From assembly GCA_037074765.1 (NCBI GenBank), contig JBAMDO010000027.1, forward strand, positions 186,001 through 250,000: a stretch of DNA of 64,000 nucleotides. The letters are read 5' to 3'. Within the stretch, counting starts at the first letter, position 1. Every line of letters begins with the position of its first letter. The translations under genes and the position numbers were made by a program. The notes beneath the pieces were generated by a model that was not told the origin of the DNA, made no database searches, and was given only the letters and a program-made list of their open reading frames with translations. This DNA is from Mansonella perstans (Eukaryota > Nematoda > Chromadorea > Rhabditida > Onchocercidae). This document shows, piece by piece, positions 43,031 through 55,107 of this stretch.

Positions 43031-43333
43031 CTAACCGTCAATGATGATTTTTTCATCTATTCTTAATGTCTTTGACAATACTGTTAATAAAATGTAAACT
43101 AAATCAGTCGAATTTCGATTTTTCAAAATTGAAAATGCATTGTGCCAGCTAAAAATTATGGCGCTAAAAAATAAAACAGTTATTCTAATGGTGGAACCAG
43201 TATTTAAAATAAAAATGAAAAGTATTGAATATCGAAATATGAAAATAAATGCTTCAAATATATCGCCATATGTAAGATTCTTTGCTTGAGGTTTCTGCGC
43301 TTTAAATAAAGCGTAGAGCATTTCTGTAGTCAT
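43031..43333 (-). other. 100-aa ORF of unknown status
   Basis: An ATG-started single-exon frame begins MTTEMLYALFKAQKPQAKNL and has two hydrophobic stretches. There is no acceptor-like AG just upstream and no recognisable family. AT-rich DNA rarely stays open this long, but one such frame in 11 kb could be chance. Confidence 0.18.
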
Positions 43334-46300
43334 ATGAAGATTTAGAAAGCGATTTAATAATTAAAAATTTGTGAAGCAACACTTTTTCTACTTCGAAAAT
43401 TCCTCTTCACTAAATAATTTTATTTGTCCTTGCCGTAAATATCATTTCAGTTTTCTCGAACAAAGCTTTTCGAACTTTGCAAGCTTTTTCAAACCTTCTT
43501 ATTGCTCAAAATTTGTTGGGCGATTGGAATATTTTTTTCTGAAATCTTAGCAAACTTCATTTGATAAAAACTTTACAGCGCAAAAGTATTTAAAAATTTA
43601 TTGACATTATTTTATTGCAAATTTCATTTGATTTTCTTCGAAATGTAACCTGTCGATACATACAGTCACAATTTCAAATTTCTCGATAGTTGCAAACAAT
43701 GAATTCTTTTTTACAAATTTTCAGCACTATTTGGTTATGAATGAATGGAATAGAATGTATTCAGATCAGAACAGGAATTGAATTTAACATCAGTTTTTCC
43801 ATTCATTGATTTGAAATTTTTTTTGCCATATCTATACAAATGTATAATTAAGATATTTGAAACTTTTCAAGATTTTTCAAATACTTATTTCAACAGACAA
43901 TTAGTTTTGCTAATATTTGCAAAAATCTGCTGCTAGCAAATTGAACTTATTATGTAGAATTGAAGAGGAAATAAATAATATTTCAGCTCTGTTTCAGTCA
44001 AAAACATCAATGAATTTATGACATATGCATTGCTTTGTTTTTGTTTTTGTTTTTTAGCTTTTCTTTTAATACTTTTGTTTCATTAAATTTCAATAAAAAA
44101 CGATAGAAAAAAATTTTCAGGAAAATTTAGCATTAAGAAATTATGGCATAAATGTGATAAGATGTTAAATGAAACATTTCTGATGTGAAAATATGGTGAT
44201 ATAGTAAAGTGAATTGAAATCAGGAAAGTAAAGCAATTTGGTCGAGTAGATGAATGATGAATATCTGATGAATAACTTTACACCGCGAATTCTAATTATT
44301 GTTACCATTTGATGTGTATGCTTCCAATAAATTCTACACCCGGATTGCAAAATGGATTTACTCTGTTTCACTCTTTTCCGCTATTGTTTCCACAAATTGC
44401 TCTTGTTTTCAATCGGTAAACATTTCATTTCATTCATTATTTACTTCGCTTACCTTTTGATAAAGTTCATTTTCCATTGTCTCAGCTAGAAGTTCTTTTG
44501 TCCCACCACTCATCTTCGTCACCTTTTTTTTCAAGCGAATTCATTAAAAAATATGAGTAAATAAGTCCAGCATTTAATATTTTTCAAGAACAAACATTTT
44601 TTGTAAACTTCATTTCTATATATATTTTACTTTAATTTTAACCAATGTATTGAAAATGGTTTGAGCTATTTTTTTTTTTTTTTTTTTTTTTTAACAGATT
44701 TTCGAAGAAAATGACAAATTGTGTGAGAATATTTCTTTTTTCTCTCAAAATGCAATAGTTACCTGGAATAAAAAATATAATAATATATCGCATATACATA
44801 TATATATTTAGCAAAGCAAGCAATTTTTTCAAATATATATATATATCGTATCTACCATCTTTTTGTTTATCAATCACTATCGTTATCAAAAAATTAGATT
44901 TTAAATCTGTGATATATTATTATTATCAACGTCATCATTCCAGTAATTAATTCCACAATTTTTGGAACTATTTGTGTTTTAAAAGAAATTCAGCAACAAC
45001 AGCTGCTGTTCAGAAAGGCTTAAATTTTATTTGAAATCAAATTTTAGAGAAACATCCTACTAAGTACTTCCAATCCAGTTCCAGTTATTTTCTTACACGA
45101 GATATTGCATTTAGCAAGCAATTTTATTTATGAAACGGAACAAAATTCGTCAGTGTCAAGATTTCCGATTGAGAATGGTAGCAACAGCGTTGAAATAGTG
45201 TATTTTCATGTAGTTTAATTTTTTGAATTTTTATTTTTATCTTTTAGATAATGACTGATCAAGATTGACATGATACATTCTCATTGTTGAAATATCGAGC
45301 TGAAAAGTATATTATTGCAGCAATTGTGAAATTCAAATTGCAAAGGTCATATGATTTTATTTTGTTTATCATCTTTCGGCAAAGAAAAAAAATTTGTTGT
45401 CAAGCATCTGAAATTGATAAATCTTTGAAAAGATCACTTATCAATCACTAAGATTTTTAGTATTTGTAACCGACAAATGATCATAACCAACAAGAAGTCA
45501 GCTTTATCAGATCAATGTATTGCATATACATTGACATTTTACAGCATCTCTTCCTTTCTTATTTTACGTAAAAAAAGCTTAGTTTTATTTTAAAAAATAA
45601 AACGTTCTTGGAAATGCTTAGTGTATTAAAAAACTGAAAAAAAAAAATTCATTTTGATTAAGTGAATCATTTAAATAAAGATGTTGTAATTTGCATGAAT
45701 TTATCATTTGGGCCACGGATAAAAGTATGCTACACAAATGTGAGAAAAAAATTAAAAAACAAAAAAAAAAATTGAAACAAAGCAAAAAAGAAAGGATCGA
45801 CAAATGGTAAGGAAAAAAGAATTTTTGAATAATAAATTGCCAAAAATTCAATTTCGAATGAAAATTGGATGAGTTTTTTTTTTTTTTTTCAAATATAAAA
45901 GAAGAATTTGTATTTTTGTTTTCCTCACACAAATAGATGTTTAATTGAGGATGAAAGAATTGTATTCGATGGAGCAGCTGGAGACATAAAGTTGAGTAAT
46001 GAGTGTATTTTTTTTAAATTTCATTTTCATCATTAAGCTTTGAATAGTTACACAAAAAGATTTAATTATCGATGCTCAAAAGGCTGTAAAAATGATTCGG
46101 TTTATTTTTTTTTTTTTTAGACAACATTAAATGAGATAATCAAATTTATTCGATCAAATAAATACTACTTTTAAATTACTCATATTATTACGTCAATCAC
46201 TGAGAAACAAATATTTCATTAATTTTTATGCTGTAATCTTGCGACTACAAAGAATGTTGCTGTGGTAAATCAATTTTGATGTTTTAATTATTTACTATAG

Positions 46301-49300
46301 TGCTGTATTTAATCAATAAAATGGACTGAATTAGATACTGATTATTGGGCACTGGAATGATTAACTGATTGTATATCAATTATGATAAAGAACTTTATAA
46401 ATAATGCATATAATTATCAAATCCTCAATCAGTGTTAATCTTAATTTATGATTATTATGCATTTATACTAAAAGATCATCATATAACTTGTACCTTTGGG
46501 AAAGTGAACATGAATTATATATGCATGTCATGAGGGGATAAAATGAAAGAATACATTTGAAATAATTAGAAATCATATTTTTAATTTAAAATTTAACGAC
46601 CAAATTATTCTTTGAAAAAAAAGTTTACTTGGCGCTGTCCTCGGTTAATTTTATCGTATACCTGTACTCGGCAACATTTTATTTATCAGTTTAAGATAGT
46701 TGATTATTGCTTTTAGAATACTATCGTACCTTAGCGTATCAATATTCTAATTAATACATTTACAAATTTTGCTGGAGAAAAAAGAAACAGATGATACACA
46801 TGAATTAACATCAATCATTAACAAAAACCCTTTAACCTAATTTATTTGTATTGAAGTTAAGTGACAAAGGAAATTTTATTAACTTATAGTTTATCATTTG
46901 TGGTTGAACACAGTTCTGAAATTTAATTCAATTCCCAGAATGAATCACTGAATTAGTATTAGTGCTATGAAAATGCTCTAAAAAATGAGGGATGGAAAAC
47001 GAATAAAGGTGAAGAAAGGGTAGAAAAATAATGAAGTGAAAATAATCAACAAAGGAAATTAGAGAAGTTGATGAAGTAAGCAAAAATGACTGAGTCCACT
47101 GGTAAATTTCGACTATCAGATTACTCCCATTTCATTTAAAGTATAGCAAGTAATGGGGTTTATTGTTGTCTGGTTTAAATTATATTTTAGTCCAATTTTA
47201 ACAAAAGATTAGTGCAATGATATAATTTATTCGAAGGTAATAGCAATCATTTAACTTCCTGATTATAACCGAATTTCCAGGATTGGATTTAATGGAATAG
47301 TCAATAAGTAAAAATGCTCCATTTGAATGAGTAAATAAGCCTTGTAAGCAAGCAAGAATAGCTTTAAAAATGTTTTCTTATACATTTCCCATTTGTGCGT
47401 TAATGCTCAATGCGATTCAATTCAACTCCATTTAATCCCTTTTGATACAAATCCACTTACTGCACATTAATTATCCATTCATTATGGACATCATATCATA
47501 TTACATCGATATGCGAGTATATAAAGGCCCCCTAACTTCTGTTCTGAATTTAATTTCATACTCATTAAGTGTAATTGATTGATTTTATCAATCATAAAGT
47601 TATTCATTTCTTTTCATTGCATAAATATTTCTTATTTACGCTTTAATTCACATAATCCTTGTTCTGATTACTATGTATCGGACTTTCCTAGATTTCTTGT
47701 AACTTAAATAACAAAAATAACAAAAAAGAAAAAAATAACACATAAAATAAACTTTTATAATAAAAAAGAAAAAAAATGAATCGGCCATTTATTTTGAATT
47801 TTTTTGATTCAAACAGTATATTTAAAATTTTTCTGACTACTTTTTAAACTTTATTTAATTACTAACTACAGTGTGCACTTAACTCACTTATCATTTCTAA
47901 GTTTCCTTAGCTATCATTTTGCAAATTTATATCATTTCATGCACTGTTTCTTTTATATTTTTTATATTTGGGAAGAATTATCAATGATTAAGAGATAAAT
48001 GAATAAATGTGTAAATCCTTGTTGATATTTTTCAGCTTAGCCAATTATTCTTAATTAATAATGTTATTCATTCAACGGTGTCAGTCTTTTCGATGACGAT
48101 AAAGAAACATAATTTGGTAAGAACGTTACAGAAGCGTTATCCGCATTTAATTGAATTATTCCGGATTTCTCAATCTTTTCATATATTATTAACCTATCTA
48201 ACGAAAACAATCAGGATTGATCCATTTATTAGCAAAATTTTTTTGAAGCATTTCAAATACTTTATAATTGCTAATAAACTGTGCAAATTTTTAACGTCAA
48301 ACTATGATTTTGATTGAAATAAATTCAAAATTTGTTTGAACGATAATTGTCACATTCACGCTTCTATCATTTCTTATACTTTTACCCCAAAAATGTTACC
48401 ATCATTTTTTCCTGAATTAATCAAGAAAAGTTATGCTTGAAATGAATATTAGTATAATCCAAACAAAAATTTTGAAATTGTACAACTTTCCATACATTTC
48501 ATCAGCTTTCACATATTTTACATTCATTTCTTGTCTCTTTCAGTTTTTGTCAATCATGAATAGTTTTAAAAACACAAATTTTTTGATACAAAATTGCTCG
48601 AACATAAAAATTAATTAATGAACAATCTCAGAGAATTTCCGTCTATTTGATTAAGGCGACTTTGTTGATGGCTTTTTATCGGCTTACATTTTAAAAGTTA
48701 GCATCGCGACTTTTTAGTTGAACTAGCGGCAGTAAAACGTTTCTGTAACTTGTTTACCGGTTTTTTTTCCTATTTTTAAAAAATGATAAGCAACAAAAAA
48801 GAAATACATTCCAAGTTGACATTCGCCTTTGAAAGCTAAATGAAAAGAAGCAAAAACTCAACTGAAAACAACGCGACATTTCTCTGTTGTTAATTTAAAA
48901 GCTTTTTTAATTTCGAGAAAGTTGTAAACTGATTTTTTCCCAATTCTTTCAACAAAGAAATAAAAATAGTCTTGAGAGTGTATTTTTGAAAATTAACTTA
49001 TTTGCAATGGGAAGATTGGCTGCAAGAAAGTCATTATCTTGTCACCATCTTTCTGCTATTGAGAAAAAAGTTCTTGCGTTTTGTTTTTGACATTGTCAGA
49101 ATAAAAAATTTTTGTCTTTTGATATAGATTTAATTTATTGTTACTAATAAATTTTTGCCGAATCATTAAAAATTAAAATTACTGTTTACATTTCAAATAG
49201 TATGCAATTCCTTAAATGTTATAAATGAGCTAATTGATTAATTAAAATGATACAAATGTTATGTTAAACCGAGGTAGAAGCTACGTGTCAGCTAAACTTA

Positions 49301-49563
49301 ATTTTTAATGGAAAATTTTCAAACATTTGAAATAAATCATTTGTTAACCGTTGAATAATATTCACATTTATATTATCTTTCATCCTCACTGATTAATTGA
49401 TAATTAAAACAAAAGATAATTAAAAAAAACAAAAGATCTACACAAAAGGACTAATTTATTGAATAAGATCATACTTTAAACAAATAGCTTTTTATTTCCG
49501 TCATAATTGTTTTGAAATGACAACATACTTCCTAAAATTTGAATTTTAATGTTTAAAAATTGT

Positions 49564-49565
49564 AG
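49564..49565 (+). other. Candidate spliced-leader acceptor, atlastin-like gene
   Basis: 'aaaattgtag' ends 13 nt before the coding ATG at 49579. Confidence 0.45.
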
Positions 49566-49578
49566 AACTGCCGATGTG

Positions 49579-52500
49579 ATGTCATTCGATATAACAGCAC
49601 CGTTTCAAGCCGGATTTAGCACTCGTGATCAAATGGAACATCGTCACAAAGTTCATCCGGTGCAAATAATTGCTCCGCTTTCCTCTCACCCTAATCGTTA
49701 CAAATTTTTTGAAAATTCAATCACTTCGGTGCTTGGACATTCATCTATCGCTAATAAAAAGATAATTATTTATTTGTTTGATAAACTATTTTTTTGCAAC
49801 ATACGAAAAAAGCATATGTGAAAAATAGAATCAATTAAATTTTCTTATACATTTAATGTTTGCAGTTTTAGAACTAACTTTTTGAAATAAAAATGTCCAG
49901 AAAATAAAAAATTGTTTACTTATTTAAGGTAGTCCAGTTTGATTTTATTTTGAGTTTTTGGCAAGTAAAAATTTACAGCTTTTCAGTTTTTCAGGTAGTT
50001 ATCATTAGTGTAGCAGGTGCTTTTCGAAAAGGGAAAAGTTTTCTACTCAATATATTCCTTGATTATTTGTATAGCTTGCAGAAATCACAGCAGGTAATTT
50101 CGATTGAATTCAAAATTTATTTTCGATTTTAATAAATTATACTCATTTTCATTCAAATTTGATAAATTACATTCTTTTTGGGCTAACCTTAACTTTTATT
50201 TTTTAAAGAATGATACAGCTTTGGAATGGCTTCTGGATGATTCGCATTTAGAAGGTTTTCATTGGAGACCCGGGATGAAGCGTGATACGATAGGAATTTG
50301 GATGTGGGGTGAACCGATAATGATTGAAGCAGCAAACGGTGAAACATACGCTGTCGTATTGGTTAGTTGAGATTTGAAATCATTTCAATACTGTTTTTTA
50401 GAGAACATCTTTTCTCAAATTATTTACTAAGCACTAGCAAATTAAGAGCAAACAGCATTTTACACTTTTATTTTTTGATTAGCATACATGAGCTATACTC
50501 GTATATTTTCAACTATTTTGTTTTTAATTAAAATTTGAAATACGAAAAATTACAGATGGATACACAGGGTATAGTGGATAATGCCGGAATGCCATATCAA
50601 ATGTCCAGCACTATATTTGCATTATCAACTCTGTTCAGTTCGATACAAGTTTATAACATTGTTGAAACGATCATTGAAGAATCACTTGCAAATTTGTCAC
50701 TTTTTGTTGAGTATGGGCGATTAGTACTGGATGAAAATAACAAGCTTAAACCTCCTTTTCAGGTTTCAAAATAATTCTTTTCATCTATTTACTAAATTAA
50801 AACAATTAATTATTCCATGTTTAAAAGAAAAGGTAAAAAAAATAAAACATTGTGAAAGATTAATTTGAATTAGCATGATTTTTATGATATATAAAAATAA
50901 ATGGGGTAAAAATAGTTATCAAGTCATCTTTCAAGTGTTATTTCCTGACCAGATCGCTTTTTTTGAACGAAAAAACTTTGACATTATTTGCTAAAAAAAG
51001 CTATTGTTTTAATTTATTGTATTTTATCAAAATAAATTTTTTGCACTTCACTAAAAATTTAAAAAATAAGAAAGAAATGAGAAAGAGAAGAGAAGCTCAA
51101 ATTTCAGACAATTGTTTTCGTTGTCCGAGATTATAAATCAGAAGAATGCTCTTATGGATTTGAAGGTGGAACGGAATATCTTAAAACAATGCTCCAAATA
51201 TCATCATCATCAAATTACCAGGTTTCAGGTTTTCTCAGATATTCCAATTTATATATTCAGATAGTTACTGTTTCATAATGTTACATTAAACTGGCTCTGA
51301 ACATATCTTTAAATTAAAATTTTTAAAATTAAAAAGAAAAGAAATTTTACCCGGAAAGTAAAATTGAATGAATCAGCACTGAACACATTTTTTCTTTCTT
51401 TTCTTTTGTCCGACTTTTTTTAGTCCAATGAACTGACAGAAGTTCAAAAGGAAATTACACATTGTTTCGAACAAACCCTGTGTTTTTTATTACCACATCC
51501 TGGTCATCGGGTCGCAGATAATGAATCCTTCAAAGGACTCGTAAAAGGTTTTAATATTTTTCGTCTTTCCATCTTATAAATATAATTTAATTAATTAAAT
51601 ATTCGAAACCAGAGAAAAAAACATTGTGAATTAACAAATTAACATGTTAAAAAAATTGGCAGCAAAACATTTATAGATATAAAGCCGTTGTTTAAAGAGG
51701 AAGTGAAAAAAATGACCGCACATCTTTTAAATCCACAAGCACTGCAGCCAAAAATCGTAAACGGAAAAACGGTCACATGCAGGAAGATTACGGATATGTT
51801 CAGAGTTTATTTTCCTTTTGATTCGTTTTATCTTTTCTTTTTTATAAAACTTTAATTTTATATTGAGAAACATATTGTTGCAAATTTCTTTAAAAAAGGG
51901 AATAATTGATGATAGAATTGGGATAATGTAAAATGAAGTAATATTTGAAAATTGGCCGAAAATTTTTCAGGAATTTGCCAAGACATTTAACAGATGTCTG
52001 ATACCGGAAGCACAGATGATTTTAGATACGAATGCTCAACTAATATATTTGGAAGCAGCACATGAAGCAAAAATGGCATATGTTCGTGGCATGGATCGGG
52101 TAGCAGTCGTAATTCTTCAATTTTATGACAATTCAAATAATTTATTGTGATAATTTTCAAATTGAAATATTTGAATTATTTGAAAACAAACTTTATAATT
52201 GCTATGGGTTTCATCAAAAAAAAAAGAAAAAAGATGCTTTTTCTTTGCTAAAATAATTGCAAAATGCTTTAGATTTGTTTGAAATCCGGCGTGCTGTCAG
52301 AAAAACGTCTCCATGAAGCACACATCAAATATGGTATTATAGCTCTGAATATTTTCGAAAAGTATCCGAGAATGGGAAGCAGTGAAGTTCGATCCCGTAA
52401 TCTCTCAACGCTGCAACAAAATCTAAATGTAAAAAGATTACTCAAAAGTTAAAAAGCAAAAAATCAAAAAAAAATTTCAGACAGAACACATCGAAATTAC

Positions 52501-53007
52501 TAATTTCATCTTTATACTTAAAATTTGAAAAATTATTTTCTAAGATTAAATCATAAATTTTGGAATTATTTTGACCCTATTGAAGAGCGAATTGGAGAAA
52601 TATAAACGATTGAATAAAGAAAAACGCATGACAACCTGTGTGTCACATATGATTGCATGTGGTGACTCCGTAATTTTCGGTACTTTCTTTAAACTTTTCT
52701 AAAATTACAAAAAAAAGAAAAAACCAAATAAATGATTACTTCCTAGTATTTTTCTGCACTTTATTACTTGCTAAAAGTTATTTTTCAAATTTGTAAAAAT
52801 TTTTTTTTTTTTGAAATAGGTATGGGCCTTGGATCAGCAGCATCAGCAGCCATCGCTGGAACAGTATTAACATTGCAAGCAGGAATGGTAAGTGCTGGTG
52901 TGATTGCTATTCCGGTTTCACTTACAGCTTTGTTGGCAATTTGGACTTATGTCTACTTTAAGCCTAAGATTCGCTCATGTCTTCATCGTAACTGTAACAA
53001 TGTTTAA
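49579..53007 (+). CDS. Divergent atlastin-like (GBP/atlastin family) GTPase
   Basis: Exons: 49579-about 49761, 49995-50093, 50209-50361, 50556-50762, 51108-51221, 51424-51547, 51677-51804, 51971-52099, 52273-52428, 52586-52679 and 52820-53007, about 524 aa. The G domain has P-loop GAFRKGKS, switch-I region RDTIGIWMW, MDTQG, FALSTLFSSIQVYN and the guanine-specificity RD in VVRDYKSEECSYG. A helical middle domain follows (CFLLPHPG is conserved), then two hydrophobic segments ending WTYVYFKP and a short 13-residue tail. Atlastins fuse ER tubules by GTP-driven tethering. Here the long C-terminal amphipathic tail of human atlastin is missing, and the switch-I stretch resembles GBPs as much as atlastins. 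All junctions after exon 2 keep phase. The exon 1 end is uncertain: homology ends at ANKK (49761), where no GT follows. Confidence 0.85.
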
Positions 53008-55107
53008 TCATTTCAATTTACCAGTTCTTTATCAGTTCATTGATAACTGCAGTTTTTAATCTTGCCCATTAGGAATAATATTAAAGTCAATATCATCATG
53101 TTGTTGATGATATGAGCAAGCCAAATTCATTGACAGATAATTGCATTGTATCATATGTTGTTCAGAAAATCAACATTTTGTTAATGTTATGTTACATACG
53201 TTATGTCATCTACTTTTTGTGCTTCTCTATTTCCATCAAAACTGTATTCTATCATGTTCCAGAAGGCGAAAACGTAATCTGATTTCCCGCAGTACCCAAA
53301 TACCTATATATCTTTTTTATGTCATTGCATATTGCTTACTCATCAGCTTAATTAACTAGGATAACGATAATTAGAATAATGACCTTATAATTTTCTGCAA
53401 GCAAGCAATGATTCATTTCGTAGGCATGATTTTGAAAATTGTCGAGAGCTAATCAATTTCAAACTTTCGCATCATATATTGTCGTCTTTCATTGTTGTAT
53501 TCTGCTGTGCCTTTCCAATACTTACAGCGTTTACAGTATCATTCTTCTTTATCTGATCAATTTGAATAATTCATATGATTTTTTTTTTGATAAATTTAAA
53601 TGAAATTTTGTTTATAAATTTCGTAACAACACGCATTTATTTATAAATAATATTGACTGAAAAAATGTAATTAAATCTTCCAGTCATTTCTGGAATTATT
53701 TCATTTAAATTCAACTTTGTTTCTTCATCATCTAATCCATTTCTCATTAAGTTTGTTTGCAGTAATACCAATTTAAATTTTACCGATCACAATTTATCAA
53801 CAACTTTTATTAACTTTTTATAAAAGTTTCTTTTTCCCGAAAACATTCCTCCTGTAATTTTATTCCTTGTTTTACATACCATATCTATCATTTATTCTTT
53901 TTTGCTGTAATAAATTGCATTGTAAAACAATTTTTTTCATTTCCCAATTTCTAATCATCATGAAAAGAAGAGTGCAGAAAAATGATAAGATGATGACAAT
54001 GCTACAAACTTTGTCTGCTCTGTACTTGCAGTAAATCATTTACTTACTTCGTTCTTCTAAAAATTTTCAACAGAAAATCCAAATATTTTATAATAAATTA
54101 TGAATAAACATTACCCAAAAACATGAAATAGGGAAACAGATAAAAGCAAAACATAGTAAACGCAAAAACTGCAAACAGTACGGTAAGAGAAAATGAACAG
54201 TACATTATTGTATATACAATTTTAATTTATTTGATATAAGGCAATAAAAATTCATGCAAATAAATGTACCTTTTTCTTTATAAAAATTTAATAAACTAGA
54301 ATTAAAATACTGAAATATGTTGGTACTGTAATAATTTGAAACCTTCATTTTTTCGCCTTTCTCTTTCTTTCTCCCTCTCCAGTAGGGTACCATAAAATTT
54401 TGGTAATGTGATATTTTCAGCGAAAATTTTTGCTAAATTTAAAAAAAAAGAACAAAGTTATAAATAAAATAATTGACGCAGTTAATTTTAATCTGTGTTT
54501 CATTTTCAAAAATCTTAACATGTTTTTGCATTTCACTTTAGTTCTTAACGTAAAAAAAAATTTTTAAGTGAAAAAAATTTACGTTAAAATTTTTAAATTA
54601 AAATTGTAGCAAGTATAAGAATGCTACAATCTCTGCTAAAATATTCAAACAGGGGAAAAAAAGACGCGTAAAAGGCATATAAGTTTAGTAAGTTCATGTA
54701 AGTAGTTTTTTTAAATTTTCGAATTTACCCGAAAAAACTCATTTTGCTGGATAGTTAGCAAAAAGACATTTTGATGAATGGGTAAAAAATGAAGCAATAA
54801 TTGTTGGAAAAAAAATCTTTTTTGTACTAAGCAAATCAAGTACTATTGAATACATAAAAGAGTGAAACGAAAAAAAAATGAATAAAAAGAACAACTGGAA
54901 ATTTCCATAAATTTTTTTAAAATATTTCATTTTCCAACTAAATTTAAATTTTCAAATATGAAATAAAATCCACAATTACATTTTATAAGTTTATATTTGA
55001 CCTTTTTGTTTACGAAATTACAATTTTAATAGATGCAATGAAGAACAAAAAAAAACCTAGCAAAAGAAAGAAAACAAGAATTTGTTAAATGCCCCTGATC
55101 AGACAGA
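53008..55107. other. Convergent intergenic region (atlastin-like / Shisa-like)
   Basis: AT-rich 3' flanks of two convergent genes. No further exon or RNA gene recognised. Confidence 0.5.

Larger units (their letters stand above)
38177..49564. other. 11 kb stretch without a recognised gene
   Basis: Very AT-rich, with many homopolymers. It contains a 461-bp tandem duplication (41900-42821), GC-richer coding-like islands at 39430-39590, 40590-41010 and 41380-41540, and a 100-codon minus-strand ORF at 43031-43333. The rest shows nothing I can support. Confidence 0.5.
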
